A DNA stretch of 64,000 nucleotides from assembly GCF_023656545.1 (NCBI RefSeq), contig NZ_JAMOKF010000007.1, forward strand, positions 1-64,000, read 5' to 3'. The notes under the pieces are model-generated. The model ran no database searches. It had not been told where the DNA came from and worked only from the letters and a program-made list of their open reading frames with translations. Position numbers and translations under genes: made by a program. The stretch is from Micromonospora phytophila. GTDB taxonomy: Bacteria > Actinomycetota > Actinomycetes > Mycobacteriales > Micromonosporaceae. This document shows, piece by piece, positions 25,973 through 35,800 of this stretch. Positions within the stretch are counted from its first letter, which is position 1. Each line of letters opens with the position of its first letter.

Positions 25973-27303
25973 GGCTGAGGTCCCCCCGCTTTCGCGGAGT
26001 GGTGGTTACCTGGCGCCGGTTGGCTCAGGTTGAACGATAGCTGTCATGGGTTGGTTGGCCTGGTTGGTGTGCCAGGCGGTCTCGTACTCGTCGGGGCTGA
26101 GGTAGCCGAGGTCTTTCTGGAGGCGGCGGGAGTTGTACCAGCCGTCGATGTAGGCGAAGATCGCGTTCTCGGCCTCATCGCGGGTACGCCACGAGTTCCG
26201 GTACACGAGTTCGATCTTCAAGGTGGACCAGAAGTTCTCCATCAGCGCGTTGTCATACGAGTCGCCGACCGAGCCCATCGAGGGCAGGATCCCGTTGTCT
26301 GACAAGCGTTCCGCGAACTTGATCGAGGTGTAGTTCGACCCGCGGTCGCTGTGGTGGATCAACTCCTGGTCACGCACGTCGCGGGACCAGATGCCGTACT
26401 CCAAGGCGCCGAGGATCAGTTCGGTGTTGCAGCGGTCGCCGGCCTTCCAGCCAACGATCCGATTAGAGAATGCGTCCCGCACGGCGGCGACCCAGAACAC
26501 GCCCTCACCGGTCGGGATGCGGGTGGCGTCAGCGACCCACAACCGGTTCGGCGCCGCCGCGGTGAACTGCCGGTTCACCAGATCCGGCGCCGGCGTGGCT
26601 CGAGGGTCCTGGCGGGTGGAGCCGCCGCGCCAGCCCCGGCGCAGGAACGCGCCCTGCCAACCCTGCGCGGCCATCAACCGCTCCACCCGCTTACGACCGA
26701 CGCGAATGCCGTCGCGGCGTAGCTGCTGGTGGACACGGTCAGCGCCGTAGGTGCGATCCGAGGCCTCCCAGACCTCGTGGATGTTGCTCAACAAGCCCCG
26801 ATCGACCAGGTCCCGGTCGCAGGGCTGCTCGGCCTGACGCAGCCAGCCGTAGTAGGTCGAGGCGGTGATGTTCAGGACCCGTAGCAGGAGCGCGACCGCG
26901 AACTGGTCACGGTGTTCGTCGATGAACCTCATGACCGTCGCCGGGTCGGGTCGAGCTCCGCTGCGAAATACGCGCTCGCCGCCTTCAGGATCTCGTTCGC
27001 CCGCCGCAGCTCCGCGACTTCCTTGCGCAGCCTGCGGTTCTCCTCGGCCATCTCGCTCGTCGGCCGGTCCCTCACCGCGGTCGGCCTCGTCCTGCCGGAT
27101 CCAGTTCCGCAACGCCTCCGGATGCACGCCCAGCTGCTCGGCCAGCCGCTTGATCACCGGCTTCGGATCCGACTCCCGATACAGCCGAACGGCACGTTGC
27201 CGCAGCTCATCCGGGTACTTCTTCGGTGCTGCCACGAAAGACTCCTCCCCACGGCCATCAGACCATGATCAGAAGACTCCGTGAAACCGGGGGGACCTCA
27301 GCC
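25973..27303 (-). mobile_element. IS3-family insertion sequence with inverted ends
   Basis: The left end GGCTGAGGTCCCCCCG (from 25973) and the reverse complement of the right end (to 27303) match over 16 bases and then imperfectly through a further ten or so. It encodes one fused transposase frame. No direct target repeat was found beside the ends. It cuts off whatever gene left the fragment at 27301-27489. Confidence 0.85.
26006..27235 (-). CDS. IS3-family transposase, fused frame
   Basis: 409 residues. The N-terminus (MAAPKKYPDELRQRAVRLYR) is OrfA and its HTH. Residues 145-395 are the OrfB integrase with DDE residues in WVADATRIP, HHSDRGSNY and NALMENFWSTLK. In between, residues 50-95 are arginine/glycine-rich nonsense. 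The leucine-zipper sequence expected there (RRLRKEVAELRRANEILKAA) lies in another frame at about 26975-27045. A one-base loss near 27075 appears to have joined OrfA and OrfB in one frame and removed the zipper. The normal element would use frameshifting. Activity is doubtful. Confidence 0.85.
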   Translation of the reverse strand: MAAPKKYPDELRQRAVRLYRESDPKPVIKRLAEQLGVHPEALRNWIRQDEADRGEGPADERDGRGEPQAAQGSRGAAAGERDPEGGERVFRSGARPDPATVMRFIDEHRDQFAVALLLRVLNITASTYYGWLRQAEQPCDRDLVDRGLLSNIHEVWEASDRTYGADRVHQQLRRDGIRVGRKRVERLMAAQGWQGAFLRRGWRGGSTRQDPRATPAPDLVNRQFTAAAPNRLWVADATRIPTGEGVFWVAAVRDAFSNRIVGWKAGDRCNTELILGALEYGIWSRDVRDQELIHHSDRGSNYTSIKFAERLSDNGILPSMGSVGDSYDNALMENFWSTLKIELVYRNSWRTRDEAENAIFAYIDGWYNSRRLQKDLGYLSPDEYETAWHTNQANQPMTAIVQPEPTGAR

Positions 27304-27489
27304 CTCGCCACCCTCCATCTGATGGCCCGCCACATGGACGCGGTCCTCCCGCACGCCGAGCCCATTCTGGTCGACGTACGCCGCGGCGAGACCCACCGCA
27401 TGCCCGAGGGTGCCAAGCCCGACCAGATCGAGCAGTGGCTCCCCGGCGAAGCCGCCGCATTCCAAGCAATCTGGTCGACGGCCGCCTGA
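27301..27489 (+). pseudogene. C-terminal gene fragment cut by the IS3 element
   Basis: The residues HMDAVLPHAEPILVDVRRGE to QWLPGEAAAFQAIW are coding-like and end at a stop at 27487-27489. The 5' part is missing because the IS3 right end abuts it. I cannot identify the parent. Confidence 0.5.
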
Positions 27490-27498
27490 CCCCTACAG

Positions 27499-27528
27499 CG
27501 AGCGCCCCACCCTCACCGGGGGCGCTCG
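27499..27528. terminator. GC hairpin
   Basis: CGAGCGCCCC (27499-27508) and GGGGCGCTCG (27519-27528) form a 10-bp stem ten bases after the fragment above. Confidence 0.65.
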
Positions 27529-27600
27529 TCTGCCAGCAGGGCCGTCGGTCAGTCGTGGAGGCAGGCCGACGGGGTGTGGGATCTCGTCGGCAACGTGCAG

Positions 27601-27648
27601 GAGAGCCGTCGGGCGTCCCCGGAAGCGGGGGCGTCACCGAGGGCTCTC
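27601..27648. terminator. hairpin after the secreted-protein gene
   Basis: GAGAGCC (27601-27607) and GGCTCTC (27642-27648) close a stem-loop with an inner GC-rich stem (around 27614-27634). It lies immediately beyond the stop of the minus-strand gene at 27655. Confidence 0.55.
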
Positions 27649-27654
27649 ACGTGG

Positions 27655-28188
27655 TCAGTTGCTGAGCCAGTAGGTATGCGTGGCGGCGGGCGACGAGTCG
27701 TAACCGCCGGTGTCCCCGTCGTACCGGCCCACCTTGACCTCCACCGTGTACCTCTGACCGGCATTGACGTACTGCTCGTACCTCCGGTCGTCCCCGGTGT
27801 AGAACCTGCTGGTGTAGGCGCCGTCCAGGTTGTCGAACACCACGGCCTTGACGCGGTTGCCGCTGCTGACGCAGTAGCAACCCGCGTAGATGTTGACCCA
27901 GACCCGCGCCCGGTAGCCGTCGGCGCTCAGGTCTTCGACGGTGATGCTGTATGCCTGAAGTTGGTGCGTACCCTGCCAGTCGCTCCCCCAGGTGGCGCCG
28001 GAGACGGCGGCCCGGGCGACTCCACCGGAGTAGTGCACCTTGCGCGGGAAGTTCTGGTGCCAGTCGCTGTGATCGGCCGAGGCGGCGGTGGCCGGCATGC
28101 CGACGACGGCGACGACGGCGACCACCGTCAGGGCCAGGGCCCTCCGCGTCCTGCGGAGCAGCGTGGATGGAGCGTCGTGGAGAATCAT
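27655..28188 (-). CDS. secreted hypothetical protein
   Basis: 177 residues. A classical signal peptide (RRTRRALALTVVAVVAVVG, cleavage likely after ASA near residue 37) exports it. The mature part is beta-rich with AYSITVEDLSADGYRARVWV and KAVVFDNLDGAYTSRFYTGDD, then VGRYDGDTGGYDSSPAATHTY. A single Cys pair (AGCYCVSS) may form a disulfide. It resembles small secreted beta-sandwich proteins of actinomycetes whose role is unknown. It stands alone. Confidence 0.75.
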   Translation of the reverse strand: MILHDAPSTLLRRTRRALALTVVAVVAVVGMPATAASADHSDWHQNFPRKVHYSGGVARAAVSGATWGSDWQGTHQLQAYSITVEDLSADGYRARVWVNIYAGCYCVSSGNRVKAVVFDNLDGAYTSRFYTGDDRRYEQYVNAGQRYTVEVKVGRYDGDTGGYDSSPAATHTYWLSN

Positions 28189-28473
28189 CGCCGCAGACTA
28201 GCGCTGTCCCTAGTGGAGCGTGTGCCCTGTGACGCACAACGACTCGAACGTGACATACGCGAAAAAGACGGTCTCGCGGGAGGCGCGGGATGGAAGGGCC
28301 ACCCTCGGCACCGGCCGGCCGGCCGCCCGGAGGCTCGGGGCCCCCGGGCGGCGGTGGCGGGTCAGGCGCTGAGGTGCTTGGCGATGTGCACGTCCGGGCA
28401 GACGTTTGCCGTTGAACGTTAGCCGAGCGCCTTCGGCATACCTTGTCAAGCCCCGGGTTTGATGGAGAGTTGG

Positions 28474-29415
28474 TTAGCTGGTTTTCAGGGGTGCGGTGAC
28501 CGGCTGGGTCATCGCGTGTAGGGCCTCGTGTTCGTTGGGCGGGATGTGCGCGAGCTCGCCGTGCAAGCGGCGGTTGTTGTACCAGTCGATGTACTCGACG
28601 GTGGCCATCTCCAGGTCGTCGAGCCCGCGCCACGGACCTCGGTTGCGGACGAGCTCGGCCTTGTATAGGGAGTTGAACGCCTCGGCCATCGCGTTGTCGT
28701 ACGAGTTGCCCTTGGACCCGACCGAGGCGACAGCGCCGGCCTCGGCGAGCCGTTGGCTGTAGCGAATCGCTCGATACTGGGCTCCCCTGTCCGAGTGGTG
28801 GACCGGTTTGCGCAGGTCAGCGCCCTGACTCTCGCGGCGCCAGATCGCCATCTTCAGCGCGTCGAGAGTCAGATCCGTGTAGAGGCTGGTGGCGACCTGC
28901 CAGCCGACGATCATGCGGGAAAAGACGTCGAGAATGAACGCGGCGTACACCCAGCCCACGCTGGTGCGCACGTAGGTCAGGTCGGCGACCCACAGATGGT
29001 TCGGATGTTCCGCGGTGAAGTCACGTTTGACCAGGTCACCCGGGCGGCCGGTCTCGGCTGCGGGCCGGGTCGTGCGCGGCGTTTTGTCGCGCAGCAGCCC
29101 GCGCAGCCCGGACTCGCGCATCAGCCGCTCGACGGTGCAGCGGGCCACTCGCACACCGCGTCGGCGCAGCTCGTGCCAGATCTTGCGAGCGCCGTAGACG
29201 CCGTAGTTCTCCGCGTGGATCCGCTCGATCATCGCGGTCAGCTCCTCGTCGCGCCGCGACCGGGCCGAGGCCGGGCGGGTCTTGGCGGCGTAGTAGGTCG
29301 ACGGTGCGATCTGTGCCGGCGTGTCTTCGAGCGCCTGCAGGACCGGCTGGACACCGTGTTCGGCCTTCTGGGAGTCGACGAAGTCGGCCGGATTCGTGGG
29401 ACAGGACGAGGCCAA
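28474..29415 (-). pseudogene. IS3-family orfB, orfA missing
   Basis: 313 residues. The integrase core is intact with Asp in WVADLTYVRT, Asp in HHSDRGAQY and Glu in DNAMAEAFNSLYK, and the HTH-21-like part starts IAPSTYYAAK. The orfA gene and the upstream end of the element are absent; sequence belonging to the next gene begins within 110 bases. The left end around 28444 (TGTCAAGCCCCGGG) is compatible with an IS3 terminus. Without OrfA it cannot be an active element. Confidence 0.8.
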
Positions 29416-29521
29416 CGACCCGCGGGTCGGCGGCCTCGTCGCGTACGGCTGATCGTGCGGGTGAAAGCCTCATATTGACGGCCCGGTCGCCCGGGGTCGA
29501 CGATCGGGGAGGGAGGTCGCC

Positions 29522-30493
29522 ATGCAGAGCATCGACGTCGACCAGCTGAAGCGGGTCCTGACCGCAGAGAAGACCAGGCGCTTCGAGGACGTCCGCAGGC
29601 TCCACGCCGTAGCCCAGTCGCAGCGGGGGCGGCGCCGCAGACGCGGCGGCGACGTGCGGGACCGCACTCGGCAGGAGCTGGATCAGGCCTTCCGCCGGCA
29701 CATGCCGGACGCGGCCGGCTACTTCGAAGGCGTGCAGGAGGACTTCCGGCGCGGCCTGCGGGACCGCCGCCGGGCCCTGGCCGTGCTCGGCACGGCACGG
29801 CCCCCCGCCACGCCGGAGTTCACGACGCTGGACACACCGTTTCTGATTTGGGGGCTGCGCAACGGCCCCCTCGGCGGCACGGACGCGGTGAACCTGTTCG
29901 AAGAAGTCCACTACGAGGCGGGCGCTAGCTGGGTCAGGTTCTGGTCGAGGCACGGCTCGGACAGCGACTTCTTCGCCTCCGACGAGGTGAACTTCTACTT
30001 CTTCTGGCAGAACACCGCGACCGACGCGGTCGTGAACGTCCACTCCTTCCTCATGTTGGCCGGCCTTTTGGGCGCCTACGCCGAGCCCGGGTGGTTCTGG
30101 TCGCCGTTCTGGGGCGCGAGCACCTTCGGGCACTGCACCAGCGTGGCCGAGGCGCACCTGACGGTGCGGCAGTGGTGGGAGCAGCCGCCGACGCAGCCCC
30201 TGCCGCAGGTCGACCAGATCAACAGGGTCGGCTCGTTGTCCGTCAGCGGAGGCTGGAGCTTCTGGTCCCCCGGGAGTTCGGAGCTCCTGCCGATCTCCGG
30301 CAGCGCCCACGTGGCTTACGACACCCTGTGGGTTCCAGCGAACGGCGTGGTGGTGTTCGAGGTTGGTCTGCGGATGCACTACAGCGGCTACGACGGATCG
30401 GGGACCAGCTACTTCGACTGGGACAACTTCCGATTGGTCTGTCCGCAGGTGCAGTTGGAGATTCTGACCGGAACACCGGTGGTGCACCCCTGA
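29522..30493 (+). CDS. hypothetical protein, beta-rich
   Basis: 323 residues. It begins with a helical, arginine-rich part (MQSIDVDQLKRVLTAEKTRR; RGRRRRRGGDVRD). From about residue 100 it is beta-rich and aromatic: TLDTPFLIWGLRNGP, EVNFYFFWQNTATDAVVNVH, SFDW-like YFDWDNFRLVCPQVQLEIL at the end. The repeated F/W strands suggest a jelly-roll or virus-like-particle style fold, but I have no family to name. There is no signal peptide. It sits between two IS-derived regions, and a short orphan tail lies downstream. Confidence 0.6.
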   Translation: MQSIDVDQLKRVLTAEKTRRFEDVRRLHAVAQSQRGRRRRRGGDVRDRTRQELDQAFRRHMPDAAGYFEGVQEDFRRGLRDRRRALAVLGTARPPATPEFTTLDTPFLIWGLRNGPLGGTDAVNLFEEVHYEAGASWVRFWSRHGSDSDFFASDEVNFYFFWQNTATDAVVNVHSFLMLAGLLGAYAEPGWFWSPFWGASTFGHCTSVAEAHLTVRQWWEQPPTQPLPQVDQINRVGSLSVSGGWSFWSPGSSELLPISGSAHVAYDTLWVPANGVVVFEVGLRMHYSGYDGSGTSYFDWDNFRLVCPQVQLEILTGTPVVHP

Positions 30494-30758
30494 GGCGCAC
30501 CACCGGTAGATCTTCGCCTGTCCTCCCGGCGCCGTCGTCGCGAGATCGACGTGGCGGGAGTCTGTCCCTTCCGCCGACCGCGACTGGACCTGTCGGTGTA
30601 CGACGTGCCGCTGCTGCTCGGCGACGAGGCCGACCCGTTCTGGGGCGCCGCCGCCGGTGCGTGAACGGTCGCGCGGCGGAAGGGGCGTGCGCGTCCCGGG
30701 CTCCACAGATCAGTAGGTTTCCGGCCTGATCGAACATTTGTACGAGTAGCCTGCCCTC
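30494..30758. other. orphan C-terminal frame
   Basis: Part of this 265-base gap (about 30530-30664) reads RREIDVAGVCPFRRPRL, then DLSVYDVPLLLGDEADPFWG, and stops. It looks like the end of a destroyed gene but is unrecognised. Confidence 0.35.
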
Positions 30759-31133
30759 GTGGAGTGGCGGACGCGCTGGCACATCACGATCCGCTGGGAC
30801 CGGGCCGACAACTCGCCCGCCGGGGTGACCGTCGTCGAGCGCCTCGTGGACTCGACCGCCCGGCTGCGCCACCTGATCGCGCGGGCCCGCGCCGACCCGC
30901 ACGTGGTCGCCTTCCCCTACCGCCAGGTCCGCGCGCTGGTCGGCAACGAGCCGCAGCACTGCCGCGCCGGCCACGCCTACGCGGGCGGCTCGGCGACCCG
31001 GCCCGTCCGCGACTGGTGGCCCTGCTCCTGCGGCGGGCACCTCGTGCTGCGCTGCCGCCGCTGCCCCGACGTCCTGGCGGACCCGCCGGTGGCCGCCGAC
31101 TGCGACCCGAAGGGGCAGGCCACGTCTCCGTGA
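30759..31133 (+). CDS. small hypothetical protein with C-terminal zinc-ribbon-like Cys set
   Basis: 124 residues, GTG start. The first 60 residues are alpha/beta (TRWHITIRWDRADNSPAGVT). The last part has CRAGHAYAGGS, then CSCGGHLVLRCRRCPDVLAD, a CGH-plus-CxxC arrangement that could bind zinc. The function is unknown. Its downstream edge is 28 bases from the IS5 element. Confidence 0.6.
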   Translation: MEWRTRWHITIRWDRADNSPAGVTVVERLVDSTARLRHLIARARADPHVVAFPYRQVRALVGNEPQHCRAGHAYAGGSATRPVRDWWPCSCGGHLVLRCRRCPDVLADPPVAADCDPKGQATSP

Positions 31134-31160
31134 CCCGCCCGGGTTGGTCCGCCTGGCGGA

Positions 31161-32053
31161 CTAAGGGACGTCTCGTAACCCCGGTGGTGTCTGCTGAGGA
31201 CGGTCGGTCAGGATGCTCGGGTGCAGGTGATCACCGCAGCGCACCCTGGGTGGATCTTTCCGTTCACGGGGCTGCAGCCCGCCCAGTTCCGCAAGCTGGT
31301 CCGCCTGGTCGCCGAGCGTGGCGGGGACGCCATCGCCGACGGCCGGCCAGGCCGGCAGTGGGCCCTCGACCTCGCCGACCGGGTGCTGTTGGTGGCCACC
31401 TACTGGCGCACCAACCTGACCATACGCCAGATCGGCCCGCTGTTCGGGGTGTCGCACTCCGCGGCGCATCGGGTCATCGACACCCTCGCGCCGCTGCTGG
31501 CCCTGGCGCCGGTGCGTAAGCGACCGGTCGAGCAGATCGCCATCGTCGACGGCACCCTGGTCCCCACCCGCGACCATCGCCTGGCCGCTCGGAGCAAGAA
31601 CTACCGGTACTCGACGAACCTGCAGGTCGCTATCGACGCCAGCACCCGCCTGGTCATCGCCGTCGGCGACCCACAGCCCGGCAACCGCAACGACACCATC
31701 GTCTACCGCAGCTCTGGCATCCAGGAGAAGCTCGACGGGCGGCCGGTGATGGCCGACGGCGGCTACCGCGGCAACCCTGAGGTGATCATGCCGTACCGCA
31801 AGCCCACCGACGGCAGCGACCTTCCGGCCTGGAAGGAAGCCCTGAACGTCCACCACCGAACCGTTCGAGCAGGGGTCGAACACGCCCTGGCCAGGATGAA
31901 GTGCTTCAAGATCCTTCGCGACTACCGCCGCGCCGCCCACACGTTGGCTGACGCCGCTTCCGGCATCGCCAACCTCCACAACATCATCCTCGCTGGCTGA
32001 CCGCCGGTCTGGCCCCGGGCAACGCCTTCACCCAGTTACGAGACGTCCCTTAG
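31161..32053 (+). mobile_element. IS5-family element with 19-bp perfect inverted repeats
   Basis: CTAAGGGACGTCTCGTAAC (31161-31179) is exactly repeated in inverse at 32035-32053. The element is 893 bp with one transposase gene, complete and undamaged by eye. Its right end lies inside a minus-strand methyltransferase gene, which it truncates. A decayed relative lies at 22105-22290. Confidence 0.95.
31221..32000 (+). CDS. IS5-family transposase
   Basis: 259 residues. An N-terminal HTH region (ALDLADRVLLVATYWRTNLT, IRQIGPLFGVSHSAAHRVID) precedes the DDE core: IVDGTLVP (first Asp), VMADGGYRG (second Asp) and VEHALARMKCF (Glu). The length is normal for a single-frame IS5/ISL2-like transposase. 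It is intact and may be active. Confidence 0.92.
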   Translation: MQVITAAHPGWIFPFTGLQPAQFRKLVRLVAERGGDAIADGRPGRQWALDLADRVLLVATYWRTNLTIRQIGPLFGVSHSAAHRVIDTLAPLLALAPVRKRPVEQIAIVDGTLVPTRDHRLAARSKNYRYSTNLQVAIDASTRLVIAVGDPQPGNRNDTIVYRSSGIQEKLDGRPVMADGGYRGNPEVIMPYRKPTDGSDLPAWKEALNVHHRTVRAGVEHALARMKCFKILRDYRRAAHTLADAASGIANLHNIILAG

Positions 32054-32590
32054 CGTGTCGGCGCCGTTGTAAGTCTGGCGTAGCCGGCCGATCCGGGGGA
32101 CGAAGCGTCCGACTCTGGCGGCATAGCGTCGGTAGTCGTCGCCGTGGGTGGCGATCAGGTAAGGCTCCTCGACCGCGCGAACTTGCAGTTGCAGCGCCAC
32201 TACCAGGACGAGCAAGGCGGCGAGTGCCACCGCGTTGGGGACCATGAGTGTCAGCCCGAGTGTGCTGGCCGCCATGGCGGTGAAGATGGGATTGCGGGCG
32301 AGCGCGAACGCGCCGTCGGTCACCAACTCGGTGCGTTCGGACGGGTCGACGCCGATGCGCCAGGAGGTGCCCATGGCGAGTTGGGCGGCGAGCGTGGCGG
32401 CGGTGCCGGTGACGGACACGACCAGGCCGACGATGTGCAGCGGTCGGTGGTCGAGGCCGGGCAGTGGCGGCAGGCCCGCGATGGCAGCGGCCGGGCCGGC
32501 GAAACCGAGTGCGAGGGCGGCGACGAACAGCAGCTTGGCCCACCAGCGCAGGGTGGCCGCTACCAGGGTGGGCAGCTTGGGACGGGAAGC
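32036..32590 (-). pseudogene. isoprenylcysteine carboxyl methyltransferase-like gene cut by IS5
   Basis: Read leftward it gives RWWAKLLFVAALALGFAGPA and AIAGLPPLPGLDHRPLHIVG, then VTDGAFALARNPIFTAMAA, an ICMT/phospholipid-methyltransferase-like membrane protein with several TM helices. The last residues come from the IS end: the frame runs through LRDVS into a stop made by the IS5 repeat. No ATG or GTG is in frame at the 5' side, so that end may be damaged too (the frame is open to about 32590). Confidence 0.7.
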
Positions 32591-32845
32591 TATCGAAGAT
32601 CATGAGGAGGGTGACTGACCGCGTCTCGTAGTCGGACGGTGGGATGCGGTCAGTGTGGCTTCGGTGGGTGGCGGCGCTTGGGGAAGGGCTGCCGCGGCGA
32701 AACGCTGGCCGGTGCGGTATGCCGAGCACGCCCAGCCGCGATCAGCGACCGATCCTCACGTGCGCACCACAGCCCGGCAGAGACTCTGCAGCCGATCGCG
32801 GTCGCCGGTCCGCCCCGGGACGTACGGTTGATCGTCGGACGCCGG

Positions 32846-32882
32846 AGTCCGGGGCGGCATCGCCATGTAGCCGCCCCGGACT
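32846..32882. terminator. strong hairpin after protease gene
   Basis: AGTCCGGGGCGGC (32846-32858) pairs perfectly with GCCGCCCCGGACT (32870-32882), a 13-bp stem with an 11-base loop, just beyond the stop of the minus-strand protease gene. Confidence 0.85.
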
Positions 32883-32892
32883 CGGCCGTCGT

Positions 32893-35800
32893 TCACGCGA
32901 TTCGGTAGGCCCGCTGGATCGTCTGCGTCACCGTGTTGCCGGCGGTGTCGGTGGCTGTCAGGCGCAGCGACACGAAGCCGGGCCGTCGCGGATGGGCGAT
33001 GCGGGCGACGTCCCGGAAGACCGGCAACGCGACCCAGGTCCTGCCGTCGTCGAAGGATGCGGCGACGTGGAGCGTGCGGCCCGGCGCGGCGGCTGAGCCG
33101 GCCTGCCGGTCCAGCGCTACGGGGATGGTCATAGTGGTGCCGGCCCGTGCCGTGTTGGTGTCGTCGAGTGCGGGCATCGGCCGGGCCGTCGTCAGGGGCA
33201 GCCGCTGCGGCGTCGACGTGTGCCCGGAGGTGAAGGTCCAGGCCACCGAGACCGACGTCGACAGCGTGTCGGGGGCGCCGCGGGTCACGGTGGCTTCCAG
33301 GCGGTAGGCGGCCTTGGCGGCGGGCACCGGGAAGTCCGCGTACGGGCCGTCCGCGGTGGCGATCTCCTTACCGTCGCGCGACAGCCGGAGGTGGACCTGC
33401 AGGTCGTCGCGGCTGGCGGGGCGGCCGGTCGCGTCGCCGAACAGGGGCGGCGATGCGACCGAGATGGTGTCGCCGTCGCGGCCGGCGTACCCCAGCGGTG
33501 ACCAAGCCGGGGCCTGGCCCACCGTGGGGCCGAAGGGTGCCGCGTTCCAGGTCTGGGTGTAGGTCCTGCCCGGCTGGTAGGTGTTCTCCTGGGTGGTGAG
33601 GTTGTCGCCCTCGAGGAACGTGGACGTCCAGACGAGGCCGCCATCGGTGTTGTAGTACTCGGTGGCGTGGAACGGCAGGTCGAACGACGTGCTCGAACCG
33701 ATCGGGCCCGGGCCGCCGGGGGACGCCGCGCGGTGGAACCGGACCGCGGTCGCGGTGGTGGACTGGCTCCGGTAGGTCGCCTTGACGGTGGCGAGATTTC
33801 CCGGTGACAGCTTCCTGGTCAAGCCCGTGAACATGTCGCCGGCACGGACATACGCCAGGTCGTACGTGTAGGGGCTGTTCCGGAAGGTTCCGTCCGGGCC
33901 CGGTCGGGCGAGCCCGATGCCCAGCGTCGCGGTGAACTCGGGGGCGGCGACGGCGGGCCCGATCCGGCCGAAGAAGACGTCCCCGAAGGACACCCCGCTG
34001 AGCTGGACACCCGGGTAGCGGACACCGTCGTCCCAGTTCGCGCTCACGTTGATCGCCAGCGGTGCGGCGTCGGACTGGGGCACGGTCAGCGCGACCGGGC
34101 GGGCCGTACGGGCGTCGAGCGCCTCGGTGACCGGGCCGCGTACGTCCAGCACCGGCTGCACCAGCAGGGTCGACACGTCGCCCTCGTGGATGGTGCTGTA
34201 CAGCGCGTAGCGGCCCTTGGGCAGCCGCAGGGTACCGCCGCCGGGTTGCCCGACGAGCTTGCTGAACTCGCCGGTGGCCAGGTTCGCCGCCACGGTCTCG
34301 TACTCGGTGGCCGGTCCGCCGTCGCGTCGGGTGTGGTCGAGCCGGACGTCGTAGCTCTCGATCTCCCGGTTGAGCGCGAACGGCGTCCGGACCCGCAGGT
34401 CGCCGGCGGCCGTGGCGATCAGCGCGCCCTGGTAGACGCCGTCGGGGGCGTCCACCCGGGTGTCCACGGTGATCGTCGCCTCGGCGCGGCCACCGGCCGG
34501 CACCACCAGGGTGGCCGGGCTGACGGTGATCATGCCGGCCGGCGCCGGGGTGACGGCCAGGGAGAGGGTGACCGGGGCGGTGCTGGTGTTGCGGTAGCCG
34601 ATGACGCGGGAGAACGGGGTGTCGTCGGCGTGCGGCCAGCGCTGGACCGGGAAGTCGATCGCGCCGACCTCGGCGGCGATCGGCTGGGCGACCGCGCGGC
34701 CGATGTCCACCCGGCCGGCGCCCAGCTCGTAGAGGGTGTTCTCGGCGGCCGGCTCGGTCGAGCCGAGCAGGGCGGCCTTGAGCTGCGGGCCGGACCAGTC
34801 GGGGTGCTGTCCGGCGAGGATCGCGGCCGAACCCGCCACGTGCGGGGTGGCCATCGAGGTGCCCGACATGGTCGCGTAGCCGCCGCCGGGGGCAGCCGCC
34901 ACGATGTCGACGCCCGGCGCGCTGATCTCGGGCTTGATGTGGTTGTCGCCGATCCGGGGACCTCTGCTGGAGAAGTACGCCCGCTGGTCGTCGGCGTCGA
35001 CCGCGGCGACGGCGAGGGCGTCGTCGGCGGAGGCCGGCGAGGAGACCGACTTCGGCTTGCCCTCGTTGCCGGCGGCGGCCACGAAGAGCGTGCCGTACCG
35101 GTGACTCAGGTCCTGGACCGCCGTCTCCAGCGGGTCCAGGCCCGGCGTGTCGGTGCCGCCCACGCTCAGGTTGACCACTCTGGCCTGCGGGGCGGCCCAC
35201 TGCATGGCGGTGATGATGTCCGAGTCCTGGCACTCGTAGGTGGCGCAGACCTTGCCGACGATCAGCTTCGCGCCCGGGGCCACGCCGCGGTGTTTGCCGC
35301 CGGAGGCGGCGCCGCTGCCGATGATGGTCGACGCGACGTGGGTACCGTGGCCGACCGTGTCGCCGGGGTCGTTGCCGCCGGTGAAGTCCCGGACCGCGGC
35401 GAGGTGCCCGGCGAAGTCGGGGTGGCTGGCGTCGATGCCGGTGTCCAGCACGCCGACCGTGACGCCGGTGCCGTCGAAGCCGGCGTCCCAGGCCGTCGGG
35501 GCGCCGATGTGCGGCACGCTGCGCTCCAGGGAGACGCGGCGCTTGCCGTCCAGCCAGACGTGGGTGATCCCGGTGGCGAGGGTGCGTTCCGACGACGTGC
35601 CGCGCGTGAGCGACGTCCAGAGCGTGGCCCGGTCGTCCGGGTCTGCCCGGACGACCAGCGCGTGGGCGGCGGGCAGGTCGGCCCGCACCCGTGCGGCACC
35701 CGCGACCGCGGCGGACCGCGCCTGCGCCGCCATCTGTTCCGGGTACGCGACCAGCAGTGGCAGTTCGGCCCTGCGGTCGTCGTAGCCGAACTGGTCCAGC

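Noticed and set aside
27574-28633. Long frames of 282 and 328 residues over the secreted-protein gene
   Set aside because: They are shadows of the 27655-28188 gene, which has a clear signal peptide, and are rich in R, G, P.
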